DNA of 64,000 nt from Kaistia hirudinis (GTDB taxonomy: Bacteria; Pseudomonadota; Alphaproteobacteria; Rhizobiales; Kaistiaceae). Positions 16,555 to 25,300 of this stretch are shown in pieces. The notes beneath the pieces were generated by a model, which was not told the origin of the DNA, did no database searches, and worked only from the letters and a program-made list of their open reading frames with translations. Location: assembly GCF_014196455.1 (NCBI RefSeq), contig NZ_JACIDS010000002.1, positions 558,001 to 622,000 on the forward strand. Direction: 5' to 3'. Position numbers and translations under genes: made by a program. Positions within the stretch are counted from its first letter, which is position 1. Each line of letters starts with the position of its first letter.

Positions 16555-17514
16555 TCAGGCGCGGGCGGCGCCCTCCGCCACCTCGATCGTCACATGCGAC
16601 AGACCGTGCAGGCCCGAGAGCACGGCGCGGTAACGCTCCGCCGTCTCCGGACTGTTCGCGACGAGGCTGATCACGGCCGCGTTGTGGCCGGGGCCGACGC
16701 GCCATAGATGCAGGTCCGTCACCCGCGCGCCCTTCGCCTCCAGACGCTTGCGGATCGCGCCGGCGAGCTTCGGGTCGGAAACGCGGTCGAGCAGGACGCC
16801 GGCGCTGTCGCGGACCAGCCGCACCGACCAGAGCGCGATCATCAAAGCGCCGAGGAGGCCCGCCGCCGGATCGAGAAAGGCCCAACCGAAGGCGCGGCCG
16901 GCCAGCAGCGCGGCGATCGCCAGCACCGAGGTCAGCGCATCGGCCGCGACATGCACATAGGCGGCGCGGAAATTATGGTCGTGATCATGCGCCGGATGGT
17001 CGTGATGGCCGTGGCCGTGATGATGGTGGTCCTCGTCATGGTCGTGATCATGTCCGTGCGCATGGCCGCCATCGTGCAGCAGCGCGGCGCTGACGAGATT
17101 GACCGCGAGGCCGAACACGGCGACCAGGATCGCCTCGTCGAAGCGGATCGGCGCGGGCGAAGCCAAGCGATGCAGCGAATCCGCCGCGATCAGCAGCGCG
17201 ATCACGCCGAGCACCACGGCGCTGGCGAAGCCGGCGAGATCGCCGACCTTGCCCGTGCCGAAGCTGAAGGCCGGATCGCGCGCGTGCAGCCGCGCATAAC
17301 GATAAGCCAAAGCCGCGACGAGCAGGGCGCCCGCATGAGTCGACATGTGGAAGCCGTCGGCGAGCAGCGCCATGGAGCCGAAGGCATAGCCGGCGGCGAT
17401 CTCCACCACCATGGTCACGGCCGTGATGGCGACGACGATCAGCGTCCGCGTCGCGTGGCGATCATGGCGCGCGCCGAGGAAGACATGGTCATGCGGGGTT
17501 CCGGCAGCCTGCAT
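16555..17514 (-). CDS. dmeF: cation diffusion facilitator, Co/Ni efflux
   Basis: 319 residues. Six membrane helices with the zinc-transporter-type metal sites (DGFHMSTHA in helix 2 and HVAADALTSVLAI in helix 5), a cytoplasmic His/Asp-rich loop between helices 4 and 5 (GHAHGHDHDHDEDHHHHGHG...), and a C-terminal cytoplasmic domain. The N-terminal HDHVFLG motif is typical of DmeF, the cobalt/nickel exporter of rhizobia. It is 9 bases downstream of its presumed regulator dmeR and in the same operon. It moves divalent cation out of the cytoplasm in exchange for protons. Confidence 0.9.
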   Translation of the reverse strand: MQAAGTPHDHVFLGARHDRHATRTLIVVAITAVTMVVEIAAGYAFGSMALLADGFHMSTHAGALLVAALAYRYARLHARDPAFSFGTGKVGDLAGFASAVVLGVIALLIAADSLHRLASPAPIRFDEAILVAVFGLAVNLVSAALLHDGGHAHGHDHDHDEDHHHHGHGHHDHPAHDHDHNFRAAYVHVAADALTSVLAIAALLAGRAFGWAFLDPAAGLLGALMIALWSVRLVRDSAGVLLDRVSDPKLAGAIRKRLEAKGARVTDLHLWRVGPGHNAAVISLVANSPETAERYRAVLSGLHGLSHVTIEVAEGAARA

Positions 17515-17523
17515 CGCATCCTC

Positions 17524-17790
17524 TCAGAGGTATTTGGCGAGCGTGCGGATCTCGCCGCGCAGATCGCGCGCGGCCGAGCTCGCCGGCTCGACCGCATCGG
17601 CCAGATGCACGTCGATATGATGATGGATGAGCTCGCGCTTGCTGGCCTCCAGCGCGCGGATCACCGCCTGCAATTGCTGCACGATGGCGAGGCAGTCGCG
17701 CCCGTCGCGCACCATCCCGACGACGCTGTCGAGATGCCCCGCGGCGCGCTTCAACCGCATCATGATCTGAGGGTCGTCGGCATGGCTCAT
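17524..17790 (-). CDS. dmeR: CsoR/RcnR-type Co/Ni-sensing repressor
   Basis: 88 residues, all-helical CsoR-like fold. The metal fingerprint of the Ni/Co branch is exact: His3, Cys33, His58 and His62 line up with His3, Cys35, His60 and His64 of E. coli RcnR after a two-residue shift, rather than the copper-type Cys-His-Cys. The protein is expected to hold the promoter when metal-free and release it when cobalt or nickel binds. It is directly upstream of dmeF. A 21-bp inverted repeat overlaps its leader. Confidence 0.92.
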   Translation of the reverse strand: MSHADDPQIMMRLKRAAGHLDSVVGMVRDGRDCLAIVQQLQAVIRALEASKRELIHHHIDVHLADAVEPASSAARDLRGEIRTLAKYL

Positions 17791-17800
17791 GTTGGAAATC

Positions 17801-17821
17801 CTATCCCCCAGGAGAGGATAG
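17801..17821 (-). promoter_or_regulatory. candidate DmeR operator over the dmeR ribosome binding site
   Basis: Inverted repeat CTATCC-N9-GGATAG with a C-run/G-run inside (read leftward it ends in CTGGGGGATAG). G/C tracts flanked by ATA/TAT are the known style of RcnR/CsoR-family operators. It ends 10 bases before the dmeR start, so it overlaps the only G-rich sequence that could bind the ribosome. Confidence 0.55.
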
Positions 17822-18016
17822 AGCAAGCAGGACGAACGCGCGCATCCTGGGGCCGGGGCGGGGCGGGAGGGCAGCGGGCGAACCGGCGAGGCGGTCCGGG
17901 CCCTCATCATCGCGGCCCGGACTCCGGATCGAGGGACGCCTCGCCGCTCCGCGCGTTCTCGTCCATAGTCGGCGCCGATCATCCCGTCGCCTTGGCGGGT
18001 TCTGACGGAGACCATC

Positions 18017-18466
18017 ATGTTGCGCGGCCTTTCTGCTTGCGTCATCGCCGCCCTTTTCGCGATGCCGGTGACATTCGCCCATGCCGATACCGCGGGCGAG
18101 GTCCGCGCGCGTCTCGAGCGCTGGGCCGCGGATTTCAATGCCGGCCGCAAGGCGGAGGCCTGCGATCTCTTCTCGAAGACGCTGGTGTCGGACTATCGAG
18201 GGCAGGCCGAAGGCGATTTCGCGACGCGCTGCCGCCTGATCGAGCGGGCGATCGACAATCCCACGCACAGCTTCCGCTATGAGCCCGCGATCAAGGAGAT
18301 CATCGTCGCGGACGATCTCGCCATCGTCCGGCTCGACTGGATCCTGACCGTCACGCCCGGGGACGTGCGCGCGGTCGAGAGCGGGCTCGACGTGTTTCGC
18401 AAGGAAGATGACGGCGCATGGCGGATCGTCCGTTTCATGGGTTACGACCAGGATGACGGGAAATGA
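18017..18466 (+). CDS. secreted SnoaL/DUF4440-like protein
   Basis: 149 residues with a signal peptide ending at about residue 24 (AMPVTFAHADT). The mature part (VRARLERWAADFNAGRKAEACDLFSKTLVSDYRG...FATRCRLIERAI...IAIVRLDWILTV...GLDVFRKEDDGAWRIVRFMGY) has the layout of NTF2-like DUF4440/SnoaL proteins, with two cysteines. Function unknown. GGAGACC precedes the ATG. Confidence 0.72.
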   Translation: MLRGLSACVIAALFAMPVTFAHADTAGEVRARLERWAADFNAGRKAEACDLFSKTLVSDYRGQAEGDFATRCRLIERAIDNPTHSFRYEPAIKEIIVADDLAIVRLDWILTVTPGDVRAVESGLDVFRKEDDGAWRIVRFMGYDQDDGK

Positions 18467-18592
18467 CCCAGTAAACCTGATCTCGCCCGTCAGATTTTAA
18501 ATTTGCAAATCTCTCGCATCTGCGTACTTCCGCAATTCACCGGCAATGCTAGTATTGCATGCAACCGGTTTGATCTTGCGGGGGAGGAAACC

Positions 18593-19495
18593 ATGCGATC
18601 GTCCGTTTCGGCTGCAGCGATCGCTGCAGTTCTTTCGCTTGCCGCCATCGTGCCGGCCGGTGCGGCCAGCAAGGCGCAGGTGAAACGCGGCGAATATCTG
18701 GTCAACGGCCCCGTCGCCTGCGGCAATTGCCACACGCCGCGCGGCGCCGACATGGCGCCGATCAAGGACAAGGCCTTCGCCGGCGGCTTCCCCTTCAATG
18801 ATCCGGGCTTCATGACCTATTCGGCGAACATCACGCCGGACAAGGAGACGGGCATCGGAAGCTGGACCGACGCGGAGATCATCCACGCGATCCGCGAAGG
18901 TGCCGACAAGGACGGTCGCATCATCTTCCCGCCGATGCCGGTGCCGACCTACAACAACATGTCGGACGAGGACGTGAAGGCGATCGTCGCCTATCTGCGC
19001 ACGCTGAAGCCGGTGCACAATGTCGTGCCGGACCCGAAATACGCGATCCCGCAGCAGACCATGCCGCCGGCCACGGTGAAGAAATCGCCGCCGCAGAGCG
19101 ACAAGGTGGCTTATGGCGGCTACATCGTGAACGCGCTGGCGCATTGCTTCGAGTGCCACACCTCGCCGGGCGCCAATGGCGTGCCGGACTTCAAGAACGG
19201 TCTCGGCGCGGGCGGCTTCCTGATCGCGCTCGGGCCGGGCATGAGCGTGGCGACGCCGAACATCACCTCCGATCCCGACACCGGCCTCGGCAAGTGGAGC
19301 GACACGGACATCAAGAAGGCGCTGACGGAGGGCATCAGCCCCACGGGCGGCCATCTCTCGCCGCCCATGCCCTATTCGAACTTCAAGAACATGACCGACA
19401 GCGACGTCGAGGCCGTGATCGCCTATCTGCGCACCGTGCCGCCGATCAAGAACAAGGTCGAGCGCACGGACTTCCAGAAGAAGGCGTTCCCGTAA
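18593..19495 (+). CDS. diheme cytochrome c
   Basis: 300 residues with a Sec signal peptide (residues 1-25) and two class I cytochrome c domains. The heme motifs are CGNCH at 43-47 and CFECH at 185-189, each followed by a paired NITPD/NITSDPDTGLGKWSD segment and a late methionine (PPMPVPTYNNMSDEDVKAIVAYLRT and PPMPYSNFKNMTDSDVEAVIAYLRT). This arrangement is that of gluconate/alcohol dehydrogenase cytochrome subunits and other periplasmic electron carriers. No dehydrogenase is adjacent. GGGGAGGAAA gives a strong ribosome binding site for the ATG at 18593. It converges with the SCO gene. Confidence 0.92.
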   Translation: MRSSVSAAAIAAVLSLAAIVPAGAASKAQVKRGEYLVNGPVACGNCHTPRGADMAPIKDKAFAGGFPFNDPGFMTYSANITPDKETGIGSWTDAEIIHAIREGADKDGRIIFPPMPVPTYNNMSDEDVKAIVAYLRTLKPVHNVVPDPKYAIPQQTMPPATVKKSPPQSDKVAYGGYIVNALAHCFECHTSPGANGVPDFKNGLGAGGFLIALGPGMSVATPNITSDPDTGLGKWSDTDIKKALTEGISPTGGHLSPPMPYSNFKNMTDSDVEAVIAYLRTVPPIKNKVERTDFQKKAFP

Positions 19496-19525
19496 GGAGC
19501 GACACGACGCGGCGCTGGGGCTGCC

Positions 19526-20140
19526 TCAGCCCGCGATCAGCCGCTTGAGCTTGGCGAGGGCGTCTTCGTCCTTCTCCTGATAGTCGACTGTGCCGACCAA
19601 CTGGCCGTTCGCGTCGAGGAGATAGACGGCGGCGGTGTGGTCCATCGCGTAGTCGGCACCGTCGCCGACCTTCTTCGAATAGACGCGATATTCCTTTAGC
19701 ATCGCGTCGATCGCCGGGCGTGAGCCGGTGAGGCCGGTGATGCGCGGGTCGAAGGCGCCGAGATAGGCGGCCATCTGCGCCTCCGTGTCCCGCTCGGGAT
19801 CGACGGTGACGAAATAGACCTTGAGCTTGTCGCCATCCGGCCCGAGCGCCTTCAGCCAGTTGGTGGCGGCGAGTAGCGTCGTCGGGCAGACATCGGGGCA
19901 GAAGGTGTAGCCGAAGAACATCGCGGAGGGGTGGCCCTTGAGCGCCGCCTCCGTGACCGTCTCGCCCTTCTGGTCGATGAGCGTGAACGGCCCGCCGATG
20001 CCGCCCGGATTGCTCTTCTTCTGGTCGAACGCCCAGATGGCCACGGCGACGATGACGAGCGCCACCAGGGCCCAGAGGGTGTAGCGGACGATGCGGAGCG
20101 GATGGGGTGCCGTCTGGCCCTTCGGTTTCATCCGCCCCAC
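19526..20140 (-). CDS. SCO family copper chaperone (SenC/PrrC)
   Basis: 204 residues from a GTG at 20140 (GAGG six bases upstream); the ATG at 20131 is an alternative. One N-terminal membrane helix (YTLWALVALVIVAVAIWAF) anchors a periplasmic thioredoxin-fold domain with the copper ligands CPDVCP and the distal histidine in MDHTAAVYLL. SCO proteins deliver copper to the CuA site of cytochrome oxidase subunit II or act in redox signalling. The cox operon lies 22 kb away. Next to a cytochrome c gene (convergent). Confidence 0.92.
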   Translation of the reverse strand: MGRMKPKGQTAPHPLRIVRYTLWALVALVIVAVAIWAFDQKKSNPGGIGGPFTLIDQKGETVTEAALKGHPSAMFFGYTFCPDVCPTTLLAATNWLKALGPDGDKLKVYFVTVDPERDTEAQMAAYLGAFDPRITGLTGSRPAIDAMLKEYRVYSKKVGDGADYAMDHTAAVYLLDANGQLVGTVDYQEKDEDALAKLKRLIAG

Positions 20141-20284
20141 TTAGCGCCTCGCGCATCCCGGCGAAAGTCCAGGCGGGAGGTCTCAGCGAGTTGTGATCGC
20201 CGCGGGCCGCATCGCGTGGCAGGCCTGGATCGCCAGGCCGAGCCCGGCAACGTCACAGGCGAAGATGCGTGAAGGCCGGCGGGC

Positions 20285-20974
20285 CTAGCGCGAGAACGTC
20301 ACGCTGCCGACGATCTTTGCCGGCGTGGGCCCGCCGAGGCGCTTGGCGAAGGTCGAACTGCCGGGGATGGCCGCCTCGGCGGCGGCGCGGTCCTTGTCGC
20401 TGACGATGGATTCGGCGCAGGCGCCTTTCGCATTCCAGAGCGAGCGGGCCACAGGGCTGCCGACCGCGAAGGTGATCGCGCCGGCCGCGACGTCGTCCGC
20501 TTTGACCCGCTTCGCCGCGACCAGCCCCTGAATGGCCTCGCCGATGATCCGGACGGAATCGTCGAACGAGACGTCCTTCATCGCCGCATAGCGCGGGTCT
20601 GGATTTTGATCGACGAGGCAGTGCCGGGCGACGAAGGCCCAGTCGTGGATCATGTAGGCCGGGGCGTAGCCCCAGGGCGACAGGCCGTTGAACGCCTGCG
20701 CGATCCGCGGGATCGAGCCGCCATCCGTGTACATCATCCGCGGCTTGATGACGGCCGCCGGTCCTTTTCCACCCGGACGGGTGAAGGTCAGGGGATTCTT
20801 CGGGTCCGGGACAAAGACGAAAACGCCGTCGCCGCTCGATCCGCCTTCGCCGATCCACATCACGAACAGGCTTCCCGTAAAGGATCCGGGCTCGAGATCG
20901 GAATAGCGGACCGTTGTGCAGGCGCCGAGAAGGCCGGCGAACGCAAGACTGAGCAGCAACCGCGACCATGCCAT
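20285..20974 (-). CDS. DUF1353-like lipoprotein
   Basis: 229 residues with a lipoprotein signal and lipobox (LLLSLAFAGLLGAC). The mature part contains MYTDGGSIPRIAQAFNGLSP and APAYMIHDWAFVARHCL, the Ser/Pro and His-Asp pattern of the DUF1353 family, some of which are suspected peptidoglycan-related hydrolases. The rest is not recognisable. It begins a divergent region with the sulfatase. Confidence 0.65.
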   Translation of the reverse strand: MAWSRLLLSLAFAGLLGACTTVRYSDLEPGSFTGSLFVMWIGEGGSSGDGVFVFVPDPKNPLTFTRPGGKGPAAVIKPRMMYTDGGSIPRIAQAFNGLSPWGYAPAYMIHDWAFVARHCLVDQNPDPRYAAMKDVSFDDSVRIIGEAIQGLVAAKRVKADDVAAGAITFAVGSPVARSLWNAKGACAESIVSDKDRAAAEAAIPGSSTFAKRLGGPTPAKIVGSVTFSR

Positions 20975-21352
20975 GGTATGCCCCCAATGAAGGCTTCCAT
21001 CATAGCGTGCATTTCTTGTCTGCGATAGCCCTGACAGCGCGATAGACGTGTGCCGCGTCGGCGCGGCCGCGAAATGCCATTGAACCAGAAATCGACAATA
21101 TCAAAATAGATATGGATCGATATCAGAACTGATATCGAGAGGAGAAGACTGGGCGTTCTTGAAATAGATCGCGGTATCGTTGTCGTGTATTCGATAACCA
21201 GACGGATATTTTCATGATATTGACTGGTTCAAAAATCGATACCGCAAAGCGGACGACGGTCTGCGTCCGGAATTTGTCGCAGCGGCCAAGGCTGGGCCGT
21301 CCGGGGTCGAGAGATGGGGGATCTCGTAGCTTTCAGACTTGAGGAGGACTTG
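20975..21352. other. 378-base AT-rich divergent region before the sulfatase
   Basis: No gene. The stretch 21070-21240 is far richer in A+T than its surroundings and full of GATATC/TATCGA elements. It contains a 10-bp perfect inverted repeat (21117-21138) and a further AACCAG...CTGGTT pair (21197-21239). It looks like a regulated promoter region. Confidence 0.6.
21117..21138. promoter_or_regulatory. 22-bp perfect palindrome, probable operator
   Basis: TCGATATCAG-AA-CTGATATCGA: ten paired bases around a 2-base centre, 215 bases upstream of the sulfatase start. Size and symmetry fit a dimeric repressor site. No regulator gene is adjacent, so its owner is unknown. Confidence 0.6.
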
Positions 21353-23086
21353 ATGAACCCTGTCATTCCAGAGATCGCGCGAACCATCGCGAAGCGCGCG
21401 CGCGGACCGGCACTCGGCGGCATGGCCCTGATGGTTGCCGGATTTGTCCTGGCCGCGGCCGGCGCGGCCGCCGTTCCGGCCGAGGCCGCGGAAACTGCCC
21501 GCAAGCCGAACATCCTCGTGATCATGGGCGACGACGTCGGCTGGTTCAATGTCGGCGCCTATCATCGCGGCATCATGTCGGGCAAGACGCCCAACATCGA
21601 CAAGCTCGCCGCCCAGGGCATGATGTTCACCGACTATTACGCGGAGGCGAGCTGCACGGCCGGCCGCGCCAATTTCATCACCGGCGAACTGCCGATCCGC
21701 ACCGGGTTGACCACCGTCGGTCAGGCCGGCGCGGATGTCGGCATGCCCGCCGAGGCCGTCACGCTCGCGACGGTGCTGAAGGCGCAGGGCTACGAGACCG
21801 GCCAGTTCGGCAAGAACCATCTCGGCGATCTGAACAAGTACCTGCCGACCGTGCACGGCTTCGACGAGTTCTTCGGCTATCTCTACCATCTCGACGCGAT
21901 GTCGGATCCCTATTGGCACGACTAGCCGCAGAGCTGGCTCGACAAGACCGGGCCGCGCAACCTGATCCACAGCTGGGCCAGCGATGTCGACGACCCGACG
22001 GTGGAGCCGCGCTGGGGCAAGGTCGGCAAGCAGAGGATCGTCGATGAAGGCCCGCTCGCGCCGTTCCCGGACATGGCCGGCCGGCAGGGCTGGCAGAAGG
22101 GACCGCCCGCCAAGTACAACATGGAGACGTTCGACGACGTTCTGGTGCAAGCCAGCAACAACTTCATGGACAAGGCCAAGCAGGACGGCAAGCCGTTCTT
22201 CGTTTGGCACAATACGACGCGCATGCACGTCTTCACGTTCCTGCCGCCCAAGTATCAGGCGATGATGAACGAGACGACGAATTTCGGCCTCGAGGAGGCC
22301 GGCATGGCGCAGATGGATGACAGCATCGGCGCGCTGCTCCAGCATGTGAAGGACATCGGCGAAGAGGACAACACGATCGTCATCTTCACGACCGACAACG
22401 GCGCCGAGGTCTTCACCTGGCCCGATGGCGGCATGACGCCGTTCAAGGCGACCAAGGGAACGACCTATGAGGGCGGCTTCCGCGTTCCGGCGATCATCCG
22501 CTGGCCGGGCACGGTCAAGCCGGGAACCGTCGAATCGGCGATGGTCTCCGGCCTCGACTGGCTGCCGACGCTCGCCGCCGCGGCGGGCAATCCGGATATC
22601 GGCAACCAGCTGCTGAAGGGCGTCGAACTCGAGGGCCGGACCTACAAGAACCATCTCGACGGCTACAACCAGCTGGCGCTTCTTGAGGGAAAAGGCCCTT
22701 CCGCACGCCATGAGCTGTTCTATTTCGGCGGCGCCAAGCTCGGCGCGATCCGGATCGACGACTTCAAGTTCCAGTTCTTCCAGCAGCCTTGGGGCTGGCC
22801 GGGCGAGAAGGTGACGACCGACATGCCGACGATCGTCAACATCCGGCAGGACCCGTTCGAGCGCACGCCCTCGATTCGCGGCGAAAGCACGAATGACGGC
22901 GCCGGCGGCTACATGAACGATTTCTACGCCCGCCAGTTCTGGCGCTTCGTCCTGGTCCAGCAGGAAGTGGCGAAACTCGCCGCGACCGCGCTCGACTATC
23001 CGCCGATGCAGGCGCCGGCATCCTTCAACCTGGAGGCTGTGAAGGCGCAGGTCGACGAGATGCTGAAGAACCAGTCAGGGCAATAG
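21353..23086 (+). pseudogene. arylsulfatase interrupted by an in-frame amber codon
   Basis: The frame reads through from ATG at 21353 (GAGGAGGA upstream) to TAA at 23086, 577 codons, broken only by TAG at 21923-21925 (codon 191). Before it: a signal peptide, the [12 protein letters not shown] metal site, and the formylglycine motif CTAGR with Cys101. After it the alkaline-phosphatase fold continues unshifted (PQSWLDKTGPRNLIHSW..., IVIFTTDNGAEVFTWPDGG). The broken position lies in YWHD*PQ, where relatives as I recall them have Tyr, so one base change (TAC/TAT to TAG) explains it. Sulfatases remove sulfate from aryl esters or glycans in the periplasm. No formylglycine-generating enzyme is nearby. 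A sequencing error or suppressed stop cannot be excluded. Confidence 0.85.
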
Positions 23087-23108
23087 CCCGAAACGACCGA
23101 TCAAGACC

Positions 23109-23137
23109 GGGCGCGCCCCTGCGGCGCGCCCGTTTTT
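23109..23137 (+). terminator. intrinsic terminator after the sulfatase
   Basis: Perfect 9-bp GC stem (GGGCGCGCC / GGCGCGCCC), 5-base loop, followed directly by GTTTTT. It lies 22 bases past the sulfatase stop, a textbook Rho-independent terminator. Confidence 0.85.
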
Positions 23138-23183
23138 GCGAGAAAGAGACGCTGTATTCGCTCGATCTGCGCCTGCCGGCGCC

Positions 23184-25106
23184 TTACGCCCGGCGCATCG
23201 CCGCGGCCTCGACGTCGCGGCCGAGGGCTTCGAATACCGTCGCGACGATGCCGCGGGCGTCGAGGCCGGTTGCGGCGATCATCGTCTCGGGCTTGTCCTG
23301 CTCGACGAAGGCATCCGGCATGGTGATGGTGCGGATCTTGAGGCCGCGGTCGAGCCCGCCGGCCTTCGCGAGGAAGGTCAGCACCTGCGCGCCGAAACCG
23401 CCGCTCGCGCCTTCCTCGACGGTGACGACGACTTCGTGGTTTCGCGCCAGGTCGAGGATCAGGGCGGTGTCGAGGGGCTTGGCAAAGCGCGCATCGGCGA
23501 CGGTTGCCGGCAGGCCGTATGTGTCGAGTTCCTCGCCCGCCTTCAACGCATCGGCGAGGCGGGTACCGAGGGAGAGGATCGCGACCTTGGAGCCCTGGCG
23601 GATGATGCGTCCGCGGCCGATCGGCAGGATCTCGCCCCGGGCGGGGAGGTCGACGCCGACGCCTTCGCCGCGCGGATAGCGGAAGGCGGAGGGGCCGTCA
23701 TCGATCGCGACCGAGGTCGCGATCATGTGGACCAGCTCCGCCTCGTCGGACGGCGCCATCAGCACCATGCCGGGCAGCGCGGCGAGGAAGCCGGTATCGA
23801 AGGAGCCCGCATGGGTCGGCCCATCGGCGCCGACGAAGCCGGCTCGGTCGATCGCGAAGCGCACGGGCAGCTTCTGGATCGCGACGTCATGCACGATCTG
23901 GTCGTAGCCGCGCTGCAGGAAGGTCGAATAGATCGCGCAGAACGGCTTGTAGCCTTCCGCGGCGAGGCCGGCGGCGAAGGTCACCGCATGCTGCTCGGCG
24001 ATGCCGACATCGAAGGTGCGGTTCGGAAAAGCCTGGCCGAACAGGTCGAGGCCGGTGCCGGAGGGCATGGCGGCCGTGACCGCGACGATCTTCTCGTCGC
24101 GCTCGGCTTCCTTGACGAGGCTCTCGGCGAAGACGCGGGTATAGGACGGCGCGTTCGGCGTCGCCTTGGCTTGCTTGCCGGTGACGACATCGAAGCGGTT
24201 GACGCCGTGATATTTGTCGGGCGCGGCCTCGGCCGGGGCATAGCCCTTGCCCTTCTGCGTCACGACATGCAGCAGGATCGGCCCGTCCGGCGCGTCGCGC
24301 AGATTGCGCAGCACGGGCAGGAGATGATCCATGTTATGGCCGTCGATCGGCCCGACATAGTAGAAGCCGAGCTCTTCGAACAGCGTGCCGCCGGTGAAGA
24401 AGCCGCGCGCATATTCTTCCGTCAGCTTCGCCTTGTCGTGGAAGAAGCGCGGCAGCTTGCGGGCGAGCTGCTTTGCGACGTCGCGGATCGTGCGATAGGC
24501 GCGGCCCGAGACGAGGCGGGCGAGATAGGCCGACATGGCGCCGACCGGCGGCGCGATCGACATGTCGTTGTCGTTCAAGATGACGATGAGGCGCGAGCGG
24601 AGCGCGCCGGCATTGTTCATGGCCTCATAGGCCATGCCGGCCGACATGGCGCCGTCGCCGATGACGCAGACGACGGCGTTGTCGCCCTGCGCGAGATCGC
24701 GCGCCACCGCCATGCCGAGGCCGGCCGAGATCGAGGTCGAGGAATGCGCGGCGCCGAACGGGTCGTATTCGCTCTCGGCGCGCCGCGTGAAGCCGGAAAG
24801 GCCGCCGCCCTGGCGCAGCGTGCGGATGCGATTGCGGCGCCCGGTCAGGATCTTGTGCGGATAGGCCTGGTGGCCGACGTCCCAGATGATGCGGTCGCGC
24901 GGGGTGTCGAAGACATAGTGCAGCGCGACCGTCAGCTCGACCACGCCGAGCCCGGCGCCGAGATGCCCGCCCGTCTGCGAGACGGCGCTGATCATCTCCG
25001 CCCTCAGCTCTTCGGCGAGCTGCGGCAGAGCGCTCTCAGGCAGGCGCCGCAGATCGGCGGGGATGTCGACGGTGTCGAGAAGGGGCGTATCGGGCTTGCC
25101 GGTCAT
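23184..25106 (-). CDS. dxs: 1-deoxy-D-xylulose-5-phosphate synthase
   Basis: 640 residues. Condenses pyruvate and glyceraldehyde-3-phosphate, using thiamine diphosphate, at the entry of the MEP isoprenoid pathway. Visible signatures: [16 protein letters not shown], the TPP-binding [51 protein letters not shown], and the C-terminal transketolase domain. ATG at 25106 is chosen because [11 protein letters not shown] fits the family start. ispH of the same pathway lies further right in the window. It converges with the sulfatase and diverges from the 25301 gene. Confidence 0.96.
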   Translation of the reverse strand: MTGKPDTPLLDTVDIPADLRRLPESALPQLAEELRAEMISAVSQTGGHLGAGLGVVELTVALHYVFDTPRDRIIWDVGHQAYPHKILTGRRNRIRTLRQGGGLSGFTRRAESEYDPFGAAHSSTSISAGLGMAVARDLAQGDNAVVCVIGDGAMSAGMAYEAMNNAGALRSRLIVILNDNDMSIAPPVGAMSAYLARLVSGRAYRTIRDVAKQLARKLPRFFHDKAKLTEEYARGFFTGGTLFEELGFYYVGPIDGHNMDHLLPVLRNLRDAPDGPILLHVVTQKGKGYAPAEAAPDKYHGVNRFDVVTGKQAKATPNAPSYTRVFAESLVKEAERDEKIVAVTAAMPSGTGLDLFGQAFPNRTFDVGIAEQHAVTFAAGLAAEGYKPFCAIYSTFLQRGYDQIVHDVAIQKLPVRFAIDRAGFVGADGPTHAGSFDTGFLAALPGMVLMAPSDEAELVHMIATSVAIDDGPSAFRYPRGEGVGVDLPARGEILPIGRGRIIRQGSKVAILSLGTRLADALKAGEELDTYGLPATVADARFAKPLDTALILDLARNHEVVVTVEEGASGGFGAQVLTFLAKAGGLDRGLKIRTITMPDAFVEQDKPETMIAATGLDARGIVATVFEALGRDVEAAAMRRA

Positions 25107-25300
25107 TGCATGTCTGAAATCAATGAAGCCCTGACGGTTACACGAGGCGGCGAGGCGTGGCAACGCGCGCGGGGCGTGAGGGGCGGAAGGACAGCGGCGT
25201 GCATCAGGGTTGTATTTACACTAAAAGATTGTAGAAACCAGAAAAGCACATTAAGATTGTATGGGTGACTTATCCGGCTTCACGCCAATGAGGCGACGGC

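Noticed and set aside
18501-18510. ATTTGCAAAT palindrome before the diheme cytochrome gene
   Set aside because: Short, A/T-rich and without a second copy; too weak to call an operator.
21923-21925. TAG as pyrrolysine or another recoded amino acid
   Set aside because: Nothing in the window (no pyl genes or special stem-loop that I can see) supports recoding; a Tyr-to-amber change is the simplest reading.
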